Positions 1 through 7,254 of a DNA stretch of 9,208 bases are shown here, piece by piece. A model generated the notes under the pieces. That model did not search any database. It had not been told where the DNA came from and worked only from the letters and a program-made list of their open reading frames with translations. Every line of letters begins with the position of its first letter. Positions within the stretch are counted from its first letter, which is position 1. The position numbers were made by a program, and so were the translations under genes. The stretch comes from Chloroflexota bacterium (lineage in GTDB: Bacteria > Chloroflexota > Dehalococcoidia > DSTF01 > JACRBR01): positions 1 to 9,208 of the forward strand of contig JACRBR010000165.1 of assembly GCA_016213125.1 (NCBI GenBank), read 5' to 3'.

Positions 1-3000
1 CACGTCACCGTCGAGCGTGTAGATCTCCACGCCACCGGACAGGCCCAGGCCCAGCGCCATCATCGCGTACACGAACAGCATGATCGGCGCCGCCGGAGCG
101 TGGCTCCGGACCTCGTGCGCCGCTGCGATGACGAGCGCGACCAGGCCCACGATCGAAAGGCCGATCACGCCCCAGCGCTCGAGCGTGAAGGCCCAGATGA
201 ACAGCCCCGCCGCCAGCAGCAGCGCGAGCATCACCGGCGCCGTCTCCAGCGGCCGCCGTCGCCGGGCGTTTCCGAAGAAGATGGCGCGGATCCAGTCGGT
301 CCTGGTGATGGCGCGATTGAGCTGGAACGCCACCAGACCCGACATGAGGAACAGAAACACACCGAAGTGGCTCAGGTAATCCGTCAGGTCCGTCGTCTGG
401 TCGGACTGGTGCACGCTGCTGTAGGACTGGCTGTAGTTCTTTGCGACCACCGAGAAGAGCGCGTACGATAGCACACCCATGACGGCCGTCTTCAACACGC
501 CGACGGCGAGAGCGCGCAGCGTGAAGCGCCCTTCCTTCGCCCGCTCTCCCAGGATCAGCGCGGCCGCGCCGATGAGCAGGAACGGCGGGTAATCCCACGA
601 GTTGATCCAGCGCAGTGCGCCCACCAGCAGCGCCAGCACCAGCACCATGCCCCAGCTCGCCAGCTCGCGTGCGCTCCGCTTCGCGGCGTCAGAGGAGATG
701 GGGTTCAGGCGGGAGAAGTTCATCACCGCGCCCAGCCCCACGCCCGCCGCCGTCATCGCGAACGGGATCGACATCAGGTGCGCGTGCAGGTCGGCGAAGA
801 GGAACGTCCAGAACGGGAACTCAGTGATCGGCGTGACGGTGTTCTCCTGGCCGGGGACGATCGTGAGGGCGCGGCTGGGCGCCCACCAGTCGTAGTAGCC
901 CGCCGTGCGCGAATGCTCGCGGAACATGTCCGCCCACGCGGCCTTGCCGAAGATGATCTCCTTGAATCCCCCGAGGATTGTGACGGCCTGGCTCAAGCCC
1001 GGGATCTGCGTTCCGAACAGCGAGACCTGCCACGTGCTCAGCGCGTCCATGCTGTTGTAGAGGATCTGCACGGCCTTCAGATTGCCCGCCATCAGCACGA
1101 GGAAGATCGCCAGCAGGCCCACGATGATCGGGCCGCGCGCGCGGATCGGGAGCCCGCCGGGCCTGCGGCGCATCAGCTGGCGCGTGCCCTCGGCCAGGTT
1201 GAACGCGACGGAGAACGTGGCCGCCGCCGCCAGGGCGTAGAACATCGGGACGACGAGGTTGTACGCCACCTCCGGCACGATGCCCAGCAGCTTCGTCGGC
1301 GTCGCACCCACGAAAAAGCCCCACCAGTAGTAGTTCAGGTACCCGCCCGAATACCACGGGTCGACCGCGCCCTGCGTCAGGTCGGTCGTGCGGAGGACGC
1401 CGTTGAAGTAGGCGAAGTCCATCGGCTTCTCGCCGCCGTTGTACGGGTGGTACAGGTCCGGGTTCTGCAGGCGGAGCCAGTAGGAGAACAGGAACATCGC
1501 CAGGAAGATCGCCTCGCACCCCAGCACGAAGCGCCAGTGCTCACGCACCCACGTGACGACTTCGTCGCGCCATGCATAGAAGGTGATGACGCCGATCAGC
1601 AGCATGATGGCCAGCATCCCGGCGATGGTGCCGCGCGTGAAGTCGGTGGCACCGAAGCCTGACGGCGCGTACACCAGGTACGCCAGCCCGATGATGCCCA
1701 GCGGCTTCGTCAGCAGGTACCCGCGATCGGGCAGCCCGCGAAAGCCGACGATCGCGAGCGGCACCAGCGAGAGCGCCGCCAGCTCCATCACCAGGACGAA
1801 GAAGAACGCCGGGAACTGATTGAAGATCGACCCGGGATCGAAGATGTCCGTCCACGTGCCGTTCAGCCGCTGCTTCTCGAGCACATCGGGGCGGTACAGG
1901 AGGCAGTTTTGTGCGGCGTCGCCGGGAAGCGCCGCGCATCCCGGGATATACGCGTCCGCGCCCAGCACCTGACGCACCTTCTCCGCCGAATAGCCGTCCG
2001 TCTTCTCGTAGACGACGACCTCAGGGTGGTCGTATACCGACCACGACTCCTCCGCGCCCGTGCCGTCGAACTCGTGTCCGAAGAGCCGCGGGTACGACGT
2101 GAACTCGGCCGCCTTCCGGAAGCCCAGCGCCTCCGGGTCCTTCTCCAACGTCTCGTACCACTTCGCCGTCACCGGCCAGGTCGCCGGCACGCGGACGATG
2201 TTGCCCGAAAGCCGCCGGCTGGCCGGGATGTAGTAGTCGATCGTCTCGATGTCCATCAGCAGCTGCTCGACGCGCTCCGTCGTGTCCGGGTTGAAGTTGT
2301 TGAACGTAACGTCGCCGTACGCGCGGCCCCCGCAGTCGGGGTCTGGCTGCCCGTACGGCACCGTGTCGTCCCAGTGCTCGTGCCCGATGACCGAGCCGTC
2401 GGGGATGTTCTGGAATGCCCAGCACGACGCCGACGCACGCGTCACCGGCGAGCGATAGATGTTGTAGAAGGAAAGCCCCGCCAGTACGGTGAACACCGCC
2501 ACGACGACGACGCCCGCGCGCAGCGCGACCGGGACGGCCGGCTTCAGCGCCGCCAGCCGCTCCCCTGCTTTGCCCATCCAGGCGAACGGCTCGCCCGACG
2601 CCGCAAACTGCCACGTCTGGTACAGCACGAACGCCGCGAACACCGTCAGCGCCGGGTACAGCGGCAGGAAGTACCGCATGTACAGCGAGTACTGCGCCCC
2701 CATGAAGGCGAAGTAGCCCAGCACCCACGCCAGCGGCACCAGCCATGCCCCTACGCGCTTCCGCCAGGCGTAGACGGCCGCGAAGGCCACGCCGATCCAG
2801 GCCGTGATGCCGAGCGCGGGCCCCATGCCCCAGCTGATCATCTGCTGCAGCGGCCACAGCCACTTCGAGCGGCCGATCCACTGTACGTTCGGCGGGAAGG
2901 CCGCGTTGCCGCTCAGCAGCTTCTCCTGGTCGAGCTGATCCTTCAGCCAGTGCCCGTTCATGATGTCGGGGTACACCGTCGGGAACGGACCCATCTTGCC

Positions 3001-4149
3001 GAACTTCAGGTGGAAGAAATCGCCCACCACCGGCGCCTTGAACGCATACGGCATCGCTATGCGGTAGGCGATGAACGCCGCGAGCAGCGCCGCCAACGAG
3101 CCCAGGATCAGCACCGCCACCGAGGAATCGAGCTTGTGCCCGTCGCGCTTCGCCGCGTACTCGGGCGTATCGCCGGCCCAGAGCGGCGCCAGGAACGGCA
3201 TGAGCCCCGGCCACGCGTACACCCCCACGCCCAAGACCGCCACCGGCACCAGCGCCACGGCCGTGGTTTTGCTTGCCGTCGCCAGGCCCGCGCCCAGCCC
3301 CGCCAGCACGAAGTTGCGGTAGCCGCCGTGCTGCGCGCCCTTCACCGTGAAATACAGCGTGAACGTCGCGAAGAACGCCACGTACGGGTCGACGATGAAG
3401 TAGTGCGAGTTCTGGAGCGCGAACGGCGTGAAGGCGTACAACCCCGCGGCCAGCACGCCGACCGATCGGTTCGCCAGTTGCCGTGCCAGCAGGAAGATGA
3501 AGAAGACCGTGAAGAGATCCACCAGCGCCGAGAGCCAGCGTCCCGAGATTGCGTACGTGTCGTACCGGTCGAACTGGTGCTCCGGCAGCCCTACCCGGCC
3601 GCCGGTCAGCGTGTCCAGCCCGCGGTTGATCGGCGACCCGAGCTTGATCTTGTCCAGCCACTTGTACGGCGTCGCCGCGTGCGAGGCCACGAACTTGTTC
3701 GCGAACAGCGGCAGCGTGCCGTAGACGAAGGTCGTCTGCTTCTGTCCGCCTTCTTTCTCGATGTTGTAGGGGTTGAGGGGCGACGCGTCGGTGTCGAAGT
3801 ACTCCCCGATCCCGCTCGGCGCCTTCGTGTCCATGCTGATCTGCGTCAGGAAGCGCTCGTCGGGGTGGAGGTGGCCCAGGAACCGCTCGTGGTGGCCGCG
3901 GGTCTCGACGTCAGCGGCGCCGATGTGGTGGTCCCAGTCCGCGTGAGAGAAACGAAGGAACGCACCCGTCACGAGGATGAAAGCCAGGAGCGCTATAGTC
4001 AGCAGCCGCGCGCGGTCGGCCGTGAGCGTCTCGATGCGGAACGAGGGCCGCCACCGGGGCACGGAGAGCCTCACCGCGGGCGGGGTCGCTTCCATCGCGG
4101 AGGCCGGTGCGGAGCCGGGATCGTGCAGCGGCGAGATCTGTTCGCTCAT
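1..4149 (-). CDS. PMT-type glycosyltransferase fused to DUF2298 (Chlor_Arch_YYY) membrane protein, partial
   Basis: The frame is open from ATG at 4149 to the left edge (1383 residues, no stop). Residues 1-48 look cytoplasmic, followed by the first membrane segment (about 49-64). The next loop carries HPDE (95-98), the acidic motif typical of lipid-carrier-dependent PMT/GT39-like glycosyltransferases, and FVYGTLPL (141-148). Multiple membrane helices run to about 560. A soluble, probably extracytoplasmic segment (about 563-775) contains EHWDD (591-595) and VYDHPEVVVYEK (705-716), seen in Chloroflexi members of this group. From about 779 the DUF2298 module begins: NYYWWG (939-944), ITEFPF (1108-1113), DLHAH (1120-1124), NSWDYP (1183-1188). 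The visible end, GVEIYTLDGDV, matches the start of the family's usual E-x-Y...D...RMNTVFK motif, so the C-terminus lies off the window. About two dozen helices are predicted by eye. The likely role is sugar transfer from a polyprenyl carrier outside the membrane; the substrate and DUF2298 function are unknown. A purine-rich AAGAGGG lies immediately before the ATG, unusually close for a Shine-Dalgarno. No in-frame alternative start is evident just upstream, and Met19 is the next candidate. Confidence 0.9.
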   Translation of the reverse strand, partial: MSEQISPLHDPGSAPASAMEATPPAVRLSVPRWRPSFRIETLTADRARLLTIALLAFILVTGAFLRFSHADWDHHIGAADVETRGHHERFLGHLHPDERFLTQISMDTKAPSGIGEYFDTDASPLNPYNIEKEGGQKQTTFVYGTLPLFANKFVASHAATPYKWLDKIKLGSPINRGLDTLTGGRVGLPEHQFDRYDTYAISGRWLSALVDLFTVFFIFLLARQLANRSVGVLAAGLYAFTPFALQNSHYFIVDPYVAFFATFTLYFTVKGAQHGGYRNFVLAGLGAGLATASKTTAVALVPVAVLGVGVYAWPGLMPFLAPLWAGDTPEYAAKRDGHKLDSSVAVLILGSLAALLAAFIAYRIAMPYAFKAPVVGDFFHLKFGKMGPFPTVYPDIMNGHWLKDQLDQEKLLSGNAAFPPNVQWIGRSKWLWPLQQMISWGMGPALGITAWIGVAFAAVYAWRKRVGAWLVPLAWVLGYFAFMGAQYSLYMRYFLPLYPALTVFAAFVLYQTWQFAASGEPFAWMGKAGERLAALKPAVPVALRAGVVVVAVFTVLAGLSFYNIYRSPVTRASASCWAFQNIPDGSVIGHEHWDDTVPYGQPDPDCGGRAYGDVTFNNFNPDTTERVEQLLMDIETIDYYIPASRRLSGNIVRVPATWPVTAKWYETLEKDPEALGFRKAAEFTSYPRLFGHEFDGTGAEESWSVYDHPEVVVYEKTDGYSAEKVRQVLGADAYIPGCAALPGDAAQNCLLYRPDVLEKQRLNGTWTDIFDPGSIFNQFPAFFFVLVMELAALSLVPLAIVGFRGLPDRGYLLTKPLGIIGLAYLVYAPSGFGATDFTRGTIAGMLAIMLLIGVITFYAWRDEVVTWVREHWRFVLGCEAIFLAMFLFSYWLRLQNPDLYHPYNGGEKPMDFAYFNGVLRTTDLTQGAVDPWYSGGYLNYYWWGFFVGATPTKLLGIVPEVAYNLVVPMFYALAAAATFSVAFNLAEGTRQLMRRRPGGLPIRARGPIIVGLLAIFLVLMAGNLKAVQILYNSMDALSTWQVSLFGTQIPGLSQAVTILGGFKEIIFGKAAWADMFREHSRTAGYYDWWAPSRALTIVPGQENTVTPITEFPFWTFLFADLHAHLMSIPFAMTAAGVGLGAVMNFSRLNPISSDAAKRSARELASWGMVLVLALLVGALRWINSWDYPPFLLIGAAALILGERAKEGRFTLRALAVGVLKTAVMGVLSYALFSVVAKNYSQSYSSVHQSDQTTDLTDYLSHFGVFLFLMSGLVAFQLNRAITRTDWIRAIFFGNARRRRPLETAPVMLALLLAAGLFIWAFTLERWGVIGLSIVGLVALVIAAAHEVRSHAPAAPIMLFVYAMMALGLGLSGGVEIYTLDGDV

Positions 4150-4203
4150 ACCCTCTTGTTGTTCGTCCGCGGGCTCAGGGTGGATTCGGCGCGCACGCCC
4201 GCA

Positions 4204-4212
4204 ATCATAACA
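4204..4212 (-). promoter_or_regulatory. Candidate extended -10 promoter for the glycosyltransferase gene
   Basis: On the minus strand the sequence reads TGTTATGAT. This is a TGn extension followed by TATGAT, five of six matches to the -10 consensus. Transcription would begin near 4197 and give a leader of about 48 nt before the ATG at 4149. No good -35 hexamer lies 16-18 bp upstream, as expected for a promoter that relies on the extended -10. Called by eye only. Confidence 0.45.
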
Positions 4213-4246
4213 AAGGCCCCGTAACTTGACGCATCAGGGATGTAAA

Positions 4247-4264
4247 CGGAGATTCGAGCCTCCG
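4247..4264. repeat. Inverted repeat, possible operator
   Basis: Perfect 5-bp arms CGGAG (4247-4251) and CTCCG (4260-4264) flank an 8-base centre. The size and spacing would suit a dimeric repressor half-site pair, about 35 bp upstream of the leftward -10. On the minus strand the centre superficially resembles a tRNA T-loop, but it is 8 bases long rather than 7 and no cloverleaf surrounds it. Confidence 0.3.
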
Positions 4265-4305
4265 CTCTTCGATCAAACGCGGCGGGAGTCCGGGTGCAAC
4301 AGGTT

Positions 4306-4320
4306 CCACGCAGTCCGTGG
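4306..4320. repeat. Inverted repeat CCACG-N5-CGTGG
   Basis: Arms CCACG (4306-4310) and CGTGG (4316-4320) are perfect complements around the five bases CAGTC. An outer pair, GGGAG (4284-4288) and CTCCC (4324-4328), encloses it, so a longer imperfect stem is possible. The repeat lies between the two divergent candidate promoters. It could be an operator or part of an RNA structure; the sequence alone does not decide. Confidence 0.35.
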
Positions 4321-4437
4321 GTGCTCCCTTCTCGAGGCGAAGCTCAGGGAAGGTCCTTAGCTCCTCAGGCGCGCGCCGTTCGTAGAATCTGTAGAGGCCG
4401 CGTGCCCGGCGGCCTCGTATCCGGTCGATCGCCCCTC

Positions 4438-4446
4438 TGATAAGAT
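4438..4446 (+). promoter_or_regulatory. Candidate extended -10 promoter for the ABC importer operon
   Basis: The sequence TGATAAGAT is a TGn extension followed by TAAGAT, a near-consensus -10. Transcription would start near 4453 and give an 87-nt leader before the binding-protein ATG at 4540. The -35 region (about 4417-4424) is not close to TTGACA. Called by eye only. Confidence 0.45.
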
Positions 4447-4481
4447 CCGGGCACTAAAGGATGGGCGACACCCCGGTTCGC

Positions 4482-4513
4482 GCGGCGCACCTCCGAATGT
4501 CGTGATGCGCCGC
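4482..4513 (+). promoter_or_regulatory. GC-rich hairpin in the ABC operon leader
   Basis: GCGGCGCA (4482-4489) and TGCGCCGC (4506-4513) form a perfect 8-bp stem around a 16-nt loop. It ends about 15 nt before the Shine-Dalgarno (AGGGAAGGA, 4528-4536) of the binding-protein gene. The left side of the loop, with the stem's last bases, reads CACCTCC, the same sequence as the 16S anti-Shine-Dalgarno, so it could in principle pair with a purine-rich ribosome binding site. No U-run follows, so it is not an intrinsic terminator. A role in translation control or mRNA stability is inference. Confidence 0.4.
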
Positions 4514-4539
4514 CGGACGAGTTTCACAGGGAAGGATCC

Positions 4540-6210
4540 ATGAACAACAGGCTTCAACTCGCCCTTATCGGCGCCGCGGCTGTCCTCATCATCGCCCTCG
4601 CGGGCGTCCTGGTGTTCGTCGTTGCCGGCGGCGATGGCGACAAGAAGGAGACCACGAACGGCGAGAAGACCCCGACCGCGTCAGCCACCGAGGACAACGG
4701 CGACGGCGGGGGCGAGGCCTCCGACGGCGAGCTGATCATCCGCGGCACGGACCCCCTGTTCCTCGACCCGGCGGTCGCCCAGGACGCGGACTCGGCGGCC
4801 TATATCGTGGAGATCTTCTCCGGCCTCGTGCGGCTCGACAAGGACCTGCAGATCCAGCCCGACCTTGCGGAAGCGCTACCCACGGTGAGCGCCGATGGCC
4901 TGACGTACACCTTCACCATCAGGCGCAACGCAACCTTCCACGACGGCCGCCCGGTGCTTGCCGGCGATGTGAAGTACGCGCTCGAGCGCGCGCTGCAGCC
5001 GGAGACGGCGTCGGTGGTGGCGGAGAACTTCCTCGGCGACATCGTCGGCGCGAAAGACGTCTCCCGCGGCCGCGCGACGGAGGTCAGCGGGCTGAAGGTC
5101 ATCGACGACAGCACCATCGAGATCACGATCGATGCGCCGAAGCCGTATTTCCTTTACAAGCTCACGTACCCGACCGGCTTCGTCGTGGACCAGCGCCAGA
5201 TCGAGGCGAACCCGCGCCGTTGGACCCAGAAGCCCAACGGCACCGGCCCCTACACGCTGGAAGAGTGGCGGCTCGGCGAGCGCATCGTCCTCCAGGCCTA
5301 CGACAAGCACTACCTCGGCGCGCCGAAGCTCAAGACGGTGCGGTTCGAGCTATCCGGCGGGTCGGGGCTGGTGGCGTATCAGGACGGCGACATCGACATC
5401 ACCGGTGTGGGGCTCGACGACCTGGAGGCGATCCAGGACGCATCCAACGACCTGAACAAGGAGTACAGCCAGACGCCGCGCCAGTCCCTGGACTACATCG
5501 GCTTCAACACCAACACGCCGCCGTTCGACGACGCGAAGGTGCGCCAGGCGTTCGCCCTCTCCGTCGACCGGACGAAGATCGCCGAGGTGATCCTGAAGCG
5601 CGCGATCCCCGTGGCGAACGGGATCCTGATGCCCGGCGTCCCCGGCTACACCACCGACGAGAAGACATACCCGTACGATCCGGACGAGGCGAAGAAGCTG
5701 CTGTCGGAGTCGAAGTACGCGGACAACATGCCGGAGATCACGCTGGCCGAGACGGGCGCCGGCGGCACCGTTGGCCCCACCACCGAGGCCATCGTGCAGT
5801 ACTGGAAGGACAACCTGGGGATCGATGTGAAGATCCAGCAAGCCGAGGCCGGCACCTTCTTCAGCGACATCGACCAGGGGCGGTACCAGATGTTCCACCT
5901 GGGCTGGATCATGGACTACCCGGACCCCGAGGACATCCTGGACATCCTCTTCTACAGCAAGAGCCGCCAGAACAACACCCGCTACACCAACCCGGAGATC
6001 GACGCGCTGCTCGAGTCGGCCCGCGTGGAGCAGGACACAGAGAAGCGGCTGGCGACGTACCAGGACGTGGAGAAGAAGCTGATCCAAGACGCCGTGTGGA
6101 TGCCCATGTTCTACGACGTGACCCACGCGCTGGTGAAGCCGTACGTCACCGGGTTCAGCTTTCCGCCCATGGTGATCGAGCGCTACCGGGACATCGAGGT
6201 CAACCGCTAA
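4540..6210 (+). CDS. ABC transporter substrate-binding protein, family 5 (peptide/nickel type)
   Basis: The 556-residue protein is the extracytoplasmic solute receptor of an importer. It has the SBP_bac_5 (DppA/OppA-like) fold signature. A hydrophobic segment at 7-29 is followed by a low-complexity Gly/Asp/Glu/Thr linker (about 30-63) and then the binding fold, starting at ELIIRGTDPLFLDP (64-77). Family landmarks are YTFTIRRNATFHDGRPV (123-139), NGTGPYTLEEW (233-243), VRQAFALSVDR (334-344) and HLGWIMDYPDPED (453-465). No cysteine is present, so there is no lipobox. The protein is either anchored by its N-terminal helix or cleaved after Ala29 (Val-x-Ala fits signal peptidase I). The start is supported by AGGGAAGGA at 4528-4536. 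It is the first gene of the operon. The ligand cannot be named: family 5 proteins bind peptides, nickel, opines, sugars or other solutes. Confidence 0.93.
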   Translation: MNNRLQLALIGAAAVLIIALAGVLVFVVAGGDGDKKETTNGEKTPTASATEDNGDGGGEASDGELIIRGTDPLFLDPAVAQDADSAAYIVEIFSGLVRLDKDLQIQPDLAEALPTVSADGLTYTFTIRRNATFHDGRPVLAGDVKYALERALQPETASVVAENFLGDIVGAKDVSRGRATEVSGLKVIDDSTIEITIDAPKPYFLYKLTYPTGFVVDQRQIEANPRRWTQKPNGTGPYTLEEWRLGERIVLQAYDKHYLGAPKLKTVRFELSGGSGLVAYQDGDIDITGVGLDDLEAIQDASNDLNKEYSQTPRQSLDYIGFNTNTPPFDDAKVRQAFALSVDRTKIAEVILKRAIPVANGILMPGVPGYTTDEKTYPYDPDEAKKLLSESKYADNMPEITLAETGAGGTVGPTTEAIVQYWKDNLGIDVKIQQAEAGTFFSDIDQGRYQMFHLGWIMDYPDPEDILDILFYSKSRQNNTRYTNPEIDALLESARVEQDTEKRLATYQDVEKKLIQDAVWMPMFYDVTHALVKPYVTGFSFPPMVIERYRDIEVNR

Positions 6211-6297
6211 GGCCGGGCCCCCGCGCGTGGCAGGCGGATCTCCCATATCCTGACGGCGTTCGCCGGCCGATAGAGCGCACGGAGGCACTCGCACCCC

Positions 6298-7254
6298 ATG
6301 GACGGACTCGCCGCGTACGTCATCCGGCGCCTGCTGTTTCTGCCGGTCACACTGCTCATCGTCTCGTTCGCGACGTTCTACATCACGCGTTGGGGTCCCG
6401 GAGACCCGATCTCCATCTACTCGGGACACTATCGCGACGAAGAGGCGTTCGATCGCGTGCGCGAGCAGTACGGCCTCGATAAGCCCATCGTCGCTCAATA
6501 CGGCATCTGGCTGGAGCGCGTCGCGCTGCACGGGGATTTCGGACCGAGCTTTCGCTACCGCGACCGCGACATTCCGGACATCCTCGGCCCAAAAATCTGG
6601 GTGTCGCTGCGGCTGAGTCTCTACGCATTCCTCATCGCCTTCGCGATCGGCATTCCGGTCGGCATCCTTGCGGCGGTCAAGCAGGGGACCTGGCTCGATC
6701 CGTTCATGATCAGCGTGTTCCTCTTTTTCCAGTCGATCCCGGCGCTCGTGACGGTGCCCGTCCTGGTGCTGGTGCTTTCAGCGAAATTGCACTGGGTGCC
6801 CCCGGGCGGATTCGACGGCATGTTCTCGAAGTCCATGATCATCCCGACGCTCGCGTTGTCTTTGCCGGGTGTCGCCGGGATCGCTCGGCTCGCGCGGGCG
6901 ACGACACTTGGCACGCTGGGAGAAGACTTCGTCCGGACGGCGCGCGCGAAGGGTCTCGATGAGTTCACGGTCATCTCGCGCCACGTCGCGCGAAACTCCG
7001 TTGTGCCGGTTATGACCACCGTCATCGGGCTCTCCCTCGTCGGGCTCGTGGAGGGCGCGCTGTTCACCGAGACCATTCTCGGCATCCCCGGCATCGGTCG
7101 ATTCACTGTTGAGGCCGTCACGACGCAGGACTACAACGTCGTGCTTACCATCGTGCTCTTCAGTGCGACGCTGTTCGTGTTGGCGAACCTCGCCGTCGAT
7201 ATCGCGCTCGCCGCTATCGACCCGCGAATCCGGTTCGGAGGGTCGAACCGATGA
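6298..7254 (+). CDS. dppB: ABC transporter permease, DppB/OppB family
   Basis: The 318-residue inner-membrane permease would form half of the translocation channel with the following DppC-type protein. The N-terminus YVIRRLLFLPVTLLIVSFATF (7-27) is typical of the family. It is followed by GPGDP (33-37), a soluble loop with GDFGPSFRYRDRDI (79-92), and about five further helices. The cytoplasmic EAA-type loop that contacts the ATPase is EDFVRTARAKGLDEF (209-223) and its following residues. FTETILGIPGIGR (256-268) is another family hallmark. Length and order are normal. GGAGG at 6281-6285 is the ribosome binding site, 12 nt from the ATG, which is rather long. The 87-bp gap after the binding-protein gene holds a small CGGC-GTTC-GCCG hairpin (6254-6265) without a U-run. 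It could modulate expression between receptor and permease, but it is not a terminator. The symbol is given at family level; the substrate is unknown. Confidence 0.94.
   Translation: MDGLAAYVIRRLLFLPVTLLIVSFATFYITRWGPGDPISIYSGHYRDEEAFDRVREQYGLDKPIVAQYGIWLERVALHGDFGPSFRYRDRDIPDILGPKIWVSLRLSLYAFLIAFAIGIPVGILAAVKQGTWLDPFMISVFLFFQSIPALVTVPVLVLVLSAKLHWVPPGGFDGMFSKSMIIPTLALSLPGVAGIARLARATTLGTLGEDFVRTARAKGLDEFTVISRHVARNSVVPVMTTVIGLSLVGLVEGALFTETILGIPGIGRFTVEAVTTQDYNVVLTIVLFSATLFVLANLAVDIALAAIDPRIRFGGSNR

Larger units (their letters stand above)
4150..4539. other. Divergent intergenic regulatory region (390 bp)
   Basis: This gap separates the leftward glycosyltransferase gene from the rightward ABC importer operon. 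I see no convincing gene in it: the short open frames that cross it have no recognisable product. It holds one candidate extended -10 promoter for each direction (4204-4212 minus, 4438-4446 plus). The roughly 225 bp between them contains inverted repeats at 4247-4264, 4306-4320 (inside a wider GGGAG/CTCCC pair at 4284-4288 and 4324-4328) and 4327-4331/4349-4353. If both promoters are correct, neither main transcript includes this central part. The repeats are then better candidates for DNA operator sites than for leader RNA structure, although a small RNA cannot be excluded. Confidence 0.6.

Noticed and set aside
1909..4224. A long plus-strand open frame (771 codons) across the left part of the window, and other long frames in all phases
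   Set aside because: It lies antisense to the glycosyltransferase gene. Its product is an Arg/His/Gln-rich string with no domain or membrane pattern, as expected for the complement of a GC-rich membrane-protein gene. The minus-strand frame carries recognisable motifs throughout.
4226..4231. TTGACG as a plus-strand -35 element
   Set aside because: No acceptable -10 hexamer lies 15-18 bp downstream, and the site is more than 300 bp from the next plus-strand gene.
4351..4400. tRNA-like stretch beginning GGTCCTTAGCTCCTCAGG
   Set aside because: It resembles an acceptor and D-arm start only superficially. I find no matching 3' acceptor strand, anticodon arm or T-arm at the right distance.
6254..6265. 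CGGC-GTTC-GCCG hairpin between binding-protein and permease genes, as a terminator
   Set aside because: The stem has only 4 bp and no U-run follows. The gene order indicates one operon continuing through it.
5220..6482. Plus-strand open frame of 420 codons crossing from the binding-protein gene into the first permease gene
   Set aside because: It is out of phase with two clearly recognised genes and encodes an Arg/Pro/His-rich low-complexity product.
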